This document shows positions 44,301-55,527 of a stretch of 64,000 nucleotides of DNA, in pieces. Each line of letters begins with the position of its first letter. The first letter of the stretch is position 1. Origin of the DNA: Eustoma russellianum (taxonomy: Eukaryota; Streptophyta; Magnoliopsida; Gentianales; Gentianaceae); NCBI GenBank assembly GCA_036186865.1, contig AP025055.1, positions 10,377,731 through 10,441,730 on the forward strand. The letters are read 5' to 3'. Below the pieces are notes generated by a model, which was given only the letters and a program-made list of their open reading frames with translations, was not told where the DNA came from and searched no databases. The translations under genes and the position numbers were made by a program.

Positions 44301-47261
44301 TGGATCTGGAGCGGGTTGTGCTGGCCGGGAACTTATGGTACCAAGAGGAGTCTTTCTTTCAAAACTGAAATCTTTTCTTCAAAAGAGCTTTTCTTAAACT
44401 TCATTAGCATAAAATCAGTCCCATAAATTGTATGAACATGGTCAATGCAGTGCATGATATGCAACATGCAATTCATGACTAAATACATCATATAACACAT
44501 ATACGGACTTATCCCTTAAGCTGAAAATTAATACAGCATTAACGCTCTGTTCATGCAGCCTCAAAATCATCAATTTAGGGCCTACTTTCAGAAGCTTGTG
44601 CCGCACATATGCATAATGGAATCTTAGCTACATGCCATAAAAATTTCGTAACATTTCGAGGTGATTAAAACCCTCAAATCATTAAATTACTGAAAAGGGG
44701 TACTGCTGAATCCGGCAGTGCAGTACCCGCCCCTACCTTTGTTCCATGGGTCATAAAACCTTATTCAATTAGGACTATTACTTGGAAAACATATCCCATA
44801 TACTAAGGAGCAATATTCATAGGCCCAAACATCACATACAAGTCCAATTAAACAAGATCAAGGCCTCACAATACACGCCACCATGCTGCCCTGTTTTCCA
44901 GTTTTGCACCGTGACATTCACCTTAATTGTTACCCCATAAAAACAGTAATTTCAAGCAAATTCTTCACATGGACGTGTTCATCTATGTCTTAGGTAAATT
45001 ACATAAAAATTTCAATGCAATCTAATATGATTAACAGGGTCATTTAATTATCTTTCTCAGTCTAGGTACTTGCAGGAACTGCAGTGACCTATTCCGACTA
45101 AAAATTTCATTAAGGTCAAACCACAAGTCATTTTACCAAACTTCCACCTCACAATTTTACTACACATATCAAGCTGCCATAGTACCAAAATTTAGCTAAA
45201 TTTCACACTCCTAAGGTTTTTTTTCAGGCCAAACAATTCGCTACTCAAAACTGCCCAGTTCCAGAAAATCTGCCTTTCATCACTTTTTCTTATTCAACAT
45301 TTCCCAACTAACTTTATTTCCCTAAAATAACTTACTAACCACTAAATGCACACTTTAACATAATCATTCCAAGTCTCATAATATTCTTTAGGTTACACAT
45401 GAACCACGCCAAAATAGCCCTGCAATTTTACACATAGCACACGCCATTTTTCATACATTTTACACCTCATAAACTCTATTCTCAACAAGACTAATTTATT
45501 TATCAAATAATCACCACAACGGCCTATTTTGTGCATAGCAGATCTCATGTCATATTTAAATTTAAGCACATAACATATCCATATAGTAAATCATTCAATC
45601 ATGCCAACACTTTTCTTTATAACAACTAAGTTCTCACGTTTTGTGCTTAGAATCTTCAACTAAGATTCATAACTTAGTAATGGCTAGTCATTCAAGCATA
45701 CACTTCATAAATAAGTCAATATTGTCTAGAGTATACTTGCCTCTTTGAGCTTAGAACTTTTCCTAGCTTGAGTCTTGGTTGAAATAGAGTGAAGTTTCCT
45801 CTAACTTCTCCATATAGCACATGGTTTTGGGAGAGGAAATGGAAGTAGATGTTAGCTACCATTTAAATGTATAATATAGCTAGATTGAGGCTAGGTTGTC
45901 TTACCAAAATAGAGTTCAAATAGGAATTGAAAGAGATCCAACCCACCAAGATGCTAGCACCACCTAGAACTTGAAGAATCTTCACCTAGTGACCATTTAG
46001 AGGTCATGGTTTGTAAGGGAAAAATAAATAAAATGTGAGCCTTACAATTTAAAGAAAGCGAAATCCACTTTAGAAGCTAAGATGAAACTCACCTAGATGG
46101 AACTTGGAGCTTGAAGGTGAAGATGATCTTGAGACTCCCTTAGCCAAGCTTGCCGTAGGAGAGGATTGGGGAGTGGCCTAATTGTAAAATGAGTCTTTAG
46201 TGTTTTGCTTGGGGTAAACTCTTGAGAGTGTTGAGAGCTGGGAATGGAAGGAAGCTTCTAGGACCACTTGAAAATGGTTTCTTGTAATACCAAGAGGAGG
46301 TAGTCGTTGGTTTACATAAAGGAGGAGGGAAGAGACCTTTCATTTGCATGGAACACCATCATGAGGTTCAATTAGTGTCTTGCATCAATTACTTCTAGGG
46401 TTACTTTTGAGGTTGGGTTAAGAAAAAGTAATTAGGGTTGTTGATAAAGGTTCTCATGGCTTAATCATGGTATAATACCTGGCAGCAAAAGGGGGGTTTC
46501 TTAGGCTTCTTTATTTCTTTATTTGCTTTTGAAGGTAGTTAATGAAAAAGTTGATAAAAGTAGTTAGTTGGGATATTAAGAGAAAAGTTCTCTCATGGAT
46601 TTTCCCCTTGTTTGCATCCGGCAGTTTCTAAGGAAAAAGGGGAAAATTCTTCAATCTTGGAACAACATCATAATTTACTAAATGTATAAGACCTTTTTAG
46701 AATTTCTTTAAGAGACAAATAAAGTGATTAGTTGAAGCATTAAGTTAAAAGTTATCTCATGGATGTCTCCATGATGTGCATCCGGCGGCCTTAAAGGAAA
46801 AGGAGGGAAACTTTTCCTTAAACTCTTGAAACACATTTAGTAGAATACTTAATTCCATGTGTAAGCTTTTAGGCTTACTTTAAGAAGGCTATTAAAAGCT
46901 AGTTGTCTTGTAAGAGGAAAGAGTATTCTAGAGTCTCCTAAGACCCTTATGGCCGAAATTTTTAAAAATCTTGGGAGGGTAAAATTGCCATTCACATGCT
47001 TCATAAGACATACTTGGTGTAGTATACTATTTCTTATAGTATTTACTTTAAGGAAATATAATTAAAGAAGAAGTAATAAAACTTAATAAAATGCACTTGG
47101 AAGAACTAACATTTTATTAAACCACTTCATACGAGTCTTAAGTACATAACAATTTCCGTTGGGTACAACATATAGGCTAATGAATAGGTGTTCGACGCTT
47201 TAACAAAACTGCTCGATGAAATGCCTGAAAGAAGAACTCAGCACCTGAACACACTTAATTC

Positions 47262-49575
47262 TGTAGGACCATATAGCACCACTAGAAATTGGTTGAATAG
47301 TGGGTGCAGAAAATTTGGTTTTTAAAAACTTTTGAACCAAAAACCTCACTTCTAAAAACAGTTTTCATTTTTTAGATTCTGATTTGAAATGATTTAAAGA
47401 CCTAGTTACAGACCTCCAAAAATTATGAAATTTGGTGAGATTCTAATCTCAAACGTCCTGAGTATGTCATAAAAATTTCAAATAAAAATTCAACTCCTAA
47501 CGCTTTGAAAATACGTTTTTGATCAGATTGCGCAAATCTGCCAGAAACAGTACTCCGATTTGAAAAAAAATTTCCGATTAATTAGTTACTCCAAATGGTC
47601 TGAAAATTTAATGACAATACCCTCAATATATTTATTTTAATAGGTTGAGATAGTTTTCAAAAGTTCCTTTGGGAAGTATATTAATCACGTTGATGTTCTC
47701 AACCTTTGCAACTCTGACAATCAGATTGCACTAGTCTCAGAACTATTCAAGTTTGTTTAACTTATACTTATCCAAATGAGTTGAAACTTGTGCCAAATGA
47801 AAACTAAGAGGTGTGGCTATGTTTCTGCAAAATTGTACAATTTTTGAAATTAGTTTGCTATTTTTAATCTTGCAATGAAATTGATGCAAAATGATGGAAA
47901 CTGAAAGTAAAGTGCAGTAAATAAAGACACCAAGGATTTTTTTACTGGTTCGGTTAAATCAACCTACTCTAGTCTTCGAGGACACCTTCCTCGATTATCA
48001 CTAAACACAATAAAATACCTTATCACAAGGGTTGCTGGATTTACACACCAACTCCATCCTTTTACAAACGATACAATCAAGCAAACGTATCACAGACATC
48101 ACCACCAAACAAATGAAGGATTGATCACACCTTGATCAACCTTTTACAACAATTGAAATGTGTATGGTGGTATATTCAGAGCCTATATAATATCAAGATT
48201 ATATGAACAATAGGCTTGAGAGAAGAAGAAGAAGAAAGAAAGGTAGAAAAAGAGACTATAAGATCATTTTGCACTTGAGAGAAATGTGAGAGTTGTCCTT
48301 TCCTTGTTTTCTCTACTTCTCTCCTTTTTAATCATAAGTGGCCGCCCCCCTTAGGGTGTTCTTCCTTCTTGAGAATTCTCTTTAATGTCCTTGGAAGATT
48401 GCCTTGTATAGATATGACACCATCTTGTCTACTTGGCACACTATGATTGGAAGAATGACTTGACCTTGCTTACTTGGAACTTGATGATTGGTCCAACTTG
48501 TCATCATTTTAGTCACCTGTAAAATCTGAAAACAACTTGCAAAACATGTGCCAAAAAGAATTCAAAATACTACCAAATAATCATCATTTAATCTCTTCAA
48601 TTTCGGGATGCCAATTAAACACCATAAACAGCCTAAAAATCGGCCAGCTATAGTACATGTGCTGAAAATTTTCAGAATGTGGCTATTTTCAAATCTTTTG
48701 AATTGTTACCTTGTGTAGTTCCCTCTTTTATGTCACCAACCTTATGCGTCATATTCTCCATCAATTGAGATGCCAACTAAGCTCCACATAGGCTCCATCA
48801 TGGCTGAGAATGGCGTGTAAGCTGAATGTACATGTGCTGAAATTTCACTTTAGTAGGCTTTGTCAAATAATGCACAATAATTACACATATATGGTAAATT
48901 TCAATCAGACCTAATTTGAATTTTCTAGTACACTTTAACATGTCTTGAATGTGTAAAAAGTGTTTAGATTAATGTTACAATTCATGCCAAAAACGTTCCA
49001 TGTGTTGTGTTCGTATAAAACCGAATTTTCAACATCCGTCGATTACGTGATTTTTCTCCGATTAAATTCAAACTTTTTGCACATGACATATATATTATGT
49101 CACACTTAGTATATGGCTGATTGAGAGGCGCCCCCATGTGCTAAAAAATTGATTTGAAATCTCACAAATGTGGCCTAATTTGTGGGCGATTTGTGTGTGC
49201 CAACATGGAATGCTTTAGTGACTGATTTGAACATGTGAGCGACGAAATTTGGTGGTTGTTGAAGTATATGGGCTGGCCATCTTATATGGCAAGTACGTGA
49301 CACGTCAGTGAAGTTTCGGTAGTCACCCGATACAACAATTTTTGGTTTATAACCTTGTAACGTGTCATATAATTTTGTCATCACCATGACTTATATCATA
49401 TTATATAAGACCTGAATATACTCATAAATATGAGGTATATATAGTGGTGTGACATTGACGTACGTTTGTAATATATGTAACGTGTTGGTAGTACATCGGA
49501 ATATATGTGTATTGTGCCTTTTTAATAAAATTATGAATATACATATATATGAATATATATATATATGGTATATGA
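47262..49575 (-). repeat. Copia-1-type LTR, copy 2 (interrupted)
   Basis: Starts TGTAGGACCATATAGCACC at 47262 and follows the same order of blocks as the LTR at 4361, moderately diverged. No primer site lies to its left, so it is a solo or 3' LTR. It is cut at 49575 by copy 3, and any remainder lies beyond the right edge of the window. Confidence 0.78.
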
Positions 49576-49623
49576 TGTAGGATCTGCAAGGCACCACTAC
49601 AATACCATGAAAGTAGCGGAGAA

Positions 49624-51076
49624 ATGGCTTCTTCGTCTCCAGGAATTTCGGAACCTACTGTCGCCGCCGCCGTTCGCACTTTTGCTGCAGTGGTCTCTGC
49701 TTTTTCATCCTCTTGCGCACAAATCACTCCAAAGTCTATAGCAAAACACAAAGGCCATCCTTTGATTGCTTTTACGGACGAGGAAATTGATGCTTTAGCC
49801 GCTCCATACCGATTAACGCTTGTTGGGACATTTTGGTATGGCCGGCCGCCTCTGAAGATCATCCGCGATGTTTTTGATCGTATAGGATTTAAATCAGATG
49901 TAAAGATCACCCTTTTGGATCAATCTCATATACTACTGCGTTTTCTTCATGAGCCAGATTATCTTCGATGTTTCTACCGCCGTTTATGGACCATTGCAGG
50001 ATGTACAATGCGAGTCACAAAGTGGACCACTGATTTTGATCCGGCCTCTGACGCTCCAATTGTTCCCATCTGGGTTGCTTTTCCCAGTTTACCTATTCAT
50101 TATCATCAAAAGGAAGCGCTTTTTGAAATTGCTCGCATCGTCGGACAACCCATCAAACTCGATGTTGCCACCGCAGATGGCCTCCGCCCCTCGGTTGCAC
50201 GTGTTTGCGTTGAAGCGGATATTTCAATGGAACTCCCTAAGAAATTATTTTTGCAGGGGAAAAATCAAAATTATCCAACAGCAAATCATTTATGAAGATC
50301 TTCCATCGTTTTGTCAAGAATGCCGCCGCTTAGGTCATTCGGCCTCTGCATGCGGCAGCACTTTTCAAGATCAACCAGAAAAGCCACCAAAACCTACAAC
50401 ACGTTGGACTCCAAAGAAAGCCCAAAAAGATTCAACCTTGGCTCAACCCAGTAAGGTTTCAAACACTCCACATGCAGTATCATGAGAAAAGTCAATGGCT
50501 TCAGCCCCAGCCACAGACTTAATTCCCCCGGCAGAAGTAGAAGAAGACATCTCCTTTTTGAATAATAATTTACCAGGTCAAGTTCAGTTGCCGATTCCAG
50601 TGTCTCATCAGAATACGGTCACACCATTGCATAATATCGAAGAGGGCGTACTCCCTCCATCGGACAGCATGGCCATGAACCCTAATTTGCATGATACTAC
50701 ATGCACTTCGGCAGATCAAGAACAGGATCCAACGGATGACCCAGATATTTGTCAAGTATCAGACTCGGACGCGGATCACATGACCAATCCGGTAGTACAC
50801 ATAGATGCAGACTCCAAATCTCAATTTCAGCAATTGATGATGGCAGCTGCTGAATCAATTACCAATCGTTTATCATCCAGACCACCACTCTCAAGTGATG
50901 AAGAAATCCTACAATCTTATTTCGCTGGGCAAGCTCCTGACGATGAAGGATTTATTCCAGTAGCCCCCAGACGGCGCAGGCGACTTAAGACTGAGTTACC
51001 TCCAAGACCACCCTCCACTGTTGTTACACGTAGTGCTTCACGTATGAGCTCCACTCCTCCAGAAACCTCCTCGTGA
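49624..51076 (+). pseudogene. LINE C ORF1 (DUF4283, CCHC knuckle), one frameshift
   Basis: Starts MASSSPGISEPTVAAAV at 49624. The DUF4283 domain spans roughly residues 45-200 (HPLIAFTDEEIDALAAPY, FWYGRPPLKIIRDVF, MRVTKWTTDFDP, VRLCVEADIS-like). A one-base gain in an A run near 50260-50270 shifts the frame. The other frame continues with IIYEDLPSFCQECRRLGHSASAC, a CX2CX4HX4C knuckle (50284-50352). A stop at 50483 is followed by an acidic tail (PAEVEEDISFLN...) ending with a basic stretch (RRRRRLKTELPPRP) and TGA at 51074. The gene would supply the RNA-binding partner of ORF2. The stop overlaps the ORF2 start region. Confidence 0.9.
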
Positions 51077-54000
51077 ATGCGCTTACATGGAATGTAGGAG
51101 GTCTTAGAACCTCTTTACCACGTTTGTTGGTTTTGTTGCGTCAGTTGAGGTTGGACATTTTGATAATCATTGAACCAAAACAGCGTCCATCCAAACTTGT
51201 TTCCTATCGATTGAAACTGGGCTTTTCTCAGGCGATTGAAACATGTCAAGGTAATATTTGGATCTTTTGGAATTCGTCGTTGTTGCAATTACTTGATGTA
51301 CATCATGGTCTTCAAACCACTTTGCTCTCATTTAATTATTACCCTACACAAACATCATTTGCATGGTCCGTGGTGTATGGAAGACATACAATATCCGACA
51401 GAAAACCTTTATGGGACTCTCTACAGGAAGTTAGTTGCCGAATCACAGTACCATGGATTATAGGAGGTGATTTCAACACCTTTCTCTCTCTCGAAGAACA
51501 TTTTGGACGATCCTCTCCTCCACTTCGCACTTTATCTGATTTTCAACGTTGTGTTGATGTTTGTGGTTTGCAAGAAATACCTTTTCGGGGCTCATCTTTT
51601 ACTTGGTCACGTGGATCTGGACAAGGAAGAATTATGACACGTTTAGACAGATATTTATGTACAGTTTCTTTCTCCAGTTTATTTTCAGATATGGTGGTAC
51701 ATCACTTATCGCGAGCTACATCAGATCATGCCCCATTGCTGCTTAACTGCTCCATATCTCATACAAGACCCACTGCGCCATTTCGCTATATAAATGCTTG
51801 GGCCTTACATTCGGATTTTTTAGCGTTCGTAAAAGATACCTGGCAGCAATATCCAACTACTGGAGGTATGCGTGGCCTTTACTCCAAGTTAAGCAAACTC
51901 AAAAAGGACCTCCGCACTTGGAATAAACATGTATATGGTGATATTTTTGACAATGTTGCTCAGGCAGAAACTAATTACCAGCGTTTAGAAACTGTCTTTG
52001 ACGCAGATCCTACCCCATCAAATCGGACTGCCCTCTCCCTAGCACAAGCGCAGCTTTTGCAAGCAACCAAAGCTCAAACCTCTTATTAGGCACAAAAATC
52101 ACGTGTAAAATGGGTCTCTGAAGGAGAAGCCAATACGGCATACTTTCATGCTCTTGTAAAGGACAAGCATCGACGCTTGCAGATTCGGGACTTAAGAAAT
52201 TCGGTTGGAGAAGTTATCCGTGATAATACAGCATTAGGTAATGAAGCGGTATCCTTCTTCAAAACGCTCTTCACGCAGGAACAGGTTAGTGGCATTGATG
52301 ATTTTCTGAGTCACATTCCTTCGCTTGCAACACAATCTGATAATGAAATGTTAATGGCCATTCCGGATGTACATGAAATACGATCTGCCATATGGAATTT
52401 AAGTCCCACCAGTGCCGCTGGTCCCGATGGATATAACGGCCATTTTTTCAGAACATGTTGGGAAGTCATTCACCTTGATGTCACTCTTGATGTTCAAGAA
52501 TTTTTTCTAGGAATTCCTCCGCCACAAATAATGTTATCCTCCATGATTACATTAATCCCCAAAAAGACAAACCCAACAACATATGCAGATTTTCGACCGA
52601 TTTGCCTCTCCAATTTCATCAGCAAAGTTACTACAAGAATTATAGCATCACGTATGAATACTCTGCTACCAAAAATCATATCTTTGGAGCAAATTGGATT
52701 TTTAAAGGGTCACGATATTAGTGAGCAGGTATTAATGGCCAACGAGATGACACACTTGCTGGATCGAAAAACGCGCGTGGAAATGTCATGATCAAGCTTG
52801 ATATGGCTAAAGCATTTGATCGAGTTGACTGGTCTTATTTAGAATCAATTTTAGTCTGCTTTGGGTTTGCATCGCGTTTCATTCGCATCATAATGAACAA
52901 CATGAGCCTCTCCAAGCTATCTATAACTGTAAATGAAACACCCTATGGTCATTTCTCACCTACCCGCGGAGTCAAACAAAGGGATCCTCTCTCCCCTCTT
53001 CTCTTTATAATTTGCTCAGAAGGTTTCAGCCATGGCCTAAACAGATTGTTTTCGGCTAATCAACTGCAAGGGTTTGCGTTTGGCAGAGTTCCTCCTATAT
53101 CTCCTTTGGCATATGCAGATGATCTATTAATTTTTTTGAATGCTGCAACATCTAATCTTCAAAAGTTTCAGTCCTTCCTACATGATTATCAGCGGACTTC
53201 AGGTCAGCTAGTCAATTACGCAAAAACCCAGATTGTTATGAGTTCTTATATAACTTCGCTATATCAGCAGAATGTTGTCCGGGTGTGGAACATGCAGCCA
53301 TCTACATTACCCATTAAATATCTGGGCTCCTATTTATATCGAGGGATTAATAGGGCTTGATATTGCGTTTCACTGCTGCAGCATTTTGATGTGAAGCTCA
53401 CTGGTTGGGCCAGTCGACTACTATCCCAAAACACCCGCCTGTAAACATCAATGCCACTCTGCCATAAACAGGAAGATTACGGCATTTTTGTGGGGCGCGA
53501 AGCATCATTGGTCTTCTTTTCATAATTTATGCTATCCAGAAATAGAAGGCGGATGGGGAATATGCAGTTTAGTCCATATCCAGCGGGCTTATGACTGCAA
53601 ACTATGGTGGTCTTACCACACCATAACTTCCCTGTGGTCGAAGTATATGCATTCTCGTTACGGCTTGCGTTCAGATTATATTTCCCGTCTATATGATTCC
53701 CCGGGATGGAAAAGAATATGTTCCGTTCATGCATTATGTCTACAACTCACAACAGAATTTCCAACACCACTGTGGCGTTCTAGTCCGTCTGGCACCTTTC
53801 TTTTGCGTCTAGCATATGATGATGTTAGGCCACATCGCGCCCAGTTGTTATCGCATAAATTCATTTGGTGGCGAGGGATTCCAAATACAATCATTATATT
53901 TCTCTGGAGATTATTGCACTCAGCATTACCATTCGAAGATAATCTCCGGCTCTTTTCTGTCATTTGTCCAACTATCTACCCATTTTGTCGGAATGAATCA

Positions 54001-54870
54001 GCAACTGTTAATCATATCTTTCTCCATTGCTCGGTAATAAAGCTTGCCTGGTTGAACTTATCTTGGGTGCTTGACGGCCCTCTGTTGCAAGTGCAGAATT
54101 TTCGTCAGCACCTAATGCAGTGGTGGTTAACTTCTTCAGCTAAATCACTTAAAGGTAATTTTCGTGTTACTGGACCCATTATGCTATGTTGGACCATCTG
54201 GAAGATATATACAAATCACTCTTACGGCGATGGCGATATACCCATAACCAAAATCTTTCATCTTACACGACAAGCATGCTATGATTGGTCTTCGTCACTC
54301 TCGGGAACATCTTTGGCGCAATATGTTCCATCCCACATACAAGCTGGCTTCTCTCCAAAACTTCGTCCGAAGCTTATTATACCGCTAAAATGGCAGCTTC
54401 CTCCATCTGGTAAATTAAAGCTGAACGTTGATGCATCGGCTGGACAATCGTTTGCCACCGCTGGATCCATCTTGCGCAACTCAAGTGGTCACATGCTAGC
54501 CGCCCTCTCCTTCAGGCTACCACTATTATCCCCATTGCGGGCAGAGTTACATGCTGTTCTTTACAGCTTATTATTCTTTGGACTTCTCCACCGACACTTG
54601 ATTATTGAAACTGACTGTAGCCAGCTGCTCCAAATATCCAGCAATCATCTCCGCCTATTGCCAGAATATGCTCGTCTCCAGGCCTTCCTGTCTATTACAA
54701 ACAGCTCCATCTCCTACACACCACACGAGACAAACATGGTGGCGCACTACTTGAGCCAATATGCTCACATACACCCTCTCACTCAACTTTTCACTTCTGC
54801 AGACCGTTTACCTTCCACAGCTCGTGGTTATTATTATACTGATGGGGTCATTCATGTGCTCAGAACATAA
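51073..54870 (+). pseudogene. LINE C ORF2: endonuclease, RT, zf-RVT, RNase H; four interruptions
   Basis: Endonuclease: LTWNVGGLRTS, IIIEPKQRPS, IIGGDFNTFLSLEEH, TRLDRYL and SDHAPLLLNC (51076-51750). A TAG at 52087 lies in the linker before VKWVSEGEANTAYFH. RT: LSPTSAAGPDGYNGHF, YADFRPICLSNF, MIKLDMAKAFDRVDW, VKQRDPLSPLLF and the intact loop PLAYADDLLIFLN (53108). A frameshift occurs near 52785, a TGA at 53358 and a further break near 53445. zf-RVT: IFLWRLLHSALPF and CRNESATVNHIFLHC. RNase H: LKLNVDASAGQ, PLRAELHAVLYSL, IIETDCSQLL and PHETNMVAHYLSQ (54420-54770), with the acidic residues kept. The codon at the expected ATG reads GTG; in LINE B the equivalent is ATGA overlapping the ORF1 stop, so the start was probably lost by A-to-G change. 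Confidence 0.92.
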
Positions 54871-55527
54871 ACAATGGGGCTTGAACGTCTCTCTAGTTGC
54901 CTGCATCTCCATTATGCAGGCAACTCTGGTACGCTATACAACTCAAATTTCATATTATTTATTTCTGGCTTTTTGGAGCACGACTTCACAAACTGATAAG
55001 TTGCCCGCAGTCCATGGACTACGGGCAACCTTGGTGCATGCATGGCATATTATAAACTTTATTCTTCATGTTGTTGTTTCTTTACTGCATACTTACACAT
55101 TTATTGCTGCTTTGTGCCGAGGAACATCGCTCACACTAAGTTGGTCCGAGAGCTTGGGAAGCACATTACCACGACAACATTGGCGTTGAAGAGGACACTC
55201 ATCGCATCATGGATTTCTCTTCATCAATTGCCTCACAGCTTCACTGAAGACATCTACTTTACCATCAAATTACACATTCATAGTATTTCAATGTTCACGA
55301 TCCAATCATATAAATATGTACGCTTTTTCCTTCGCCAAGGTTTTATTCACAAGGGTGGTTTTACTTGGCAAGGTTTTAATGCGGCATATCATATATGATT
55401 GGTGAACATTCCTTATTTCATCTTTAGTTTATCTATTTTTGTTTGATATACGTTTTGTAATATTGCTACCTCTGCCATAACTGAGGCTTCTTTTTAATAA
55501 AATTTTCGCTTTTATCAAAAAAAATAT
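54871..55527 (+). other. LINE C 3' UTR with two GTTGCC hairpins
   Basis: 54895-54925: AGTTGCCTGCAT pairs with ATGCAGGCAACT, 12 bp, perfect, followed by CTGGTACG. 55000-55029: GTTGCCCGCAGT pairs with ACTACGGGCAAC, one C-A mismatch, followed by CTTGGTGC. The block 55322-55400 matches 13667-13743 of LINE A1. The tail has CCTCTGCCATAACTGAGGC and an AATAAAA near 55494. Confidence 0.85.

Larger units (their letters stand above)
43317..47170 (-). repeat. LTR_B solo LTR, 3854 bp, with target duplication TATAG
   Basis: Plus-strand edges are TGTAGCGCCCCGCACCC and CGTTGGGTACAACA, flanked by TATAG at 43312-43316 and 47171-47175. No open frame with a domain lies inside. The edge shares TGTAGCGCCCCG with the Tekay LTR, so it is probably the LTR of a related gypsy whose internal part was lost by LTR-LTR recombination. 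It contains a hairpin array (44060-44300), a 31-bp triple repeat (43841-43922), and one copy of the 190-bp unit that is tandem at 57930. Related sequence occurs inverted at 59512-63497. Confidence 0.88.
49600..55527 (+). mobile_element. LINE C: nearly full-length plant L1-type LINE
   Basis: 5.9 kb with ORF1, ORF2, 3' UTR and a poly-A-like tail (ATCAAAAAAAATA). The target duplication is 15 bp with one mismatch (49585-49599 and 55528-55542). Only about 24 bp precede the ORF1 ATG, against about 140 bp in LINE B, so the 5' end is slightly truncated. All catalytic motifs of endonuclease, RT and RNase H are readable, but each ORF has stops or frameshifts. The insertion point is 9 bp inside the U5 end of the copia LTR copy 3. 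Confidence 0.93.

Noticed and set aside
47176..47261. Short gene-like stretch between the solo LTR and copia LTR copy 2
   Set aside because: Only 86 bp, no frame or motif strong enough to assign.
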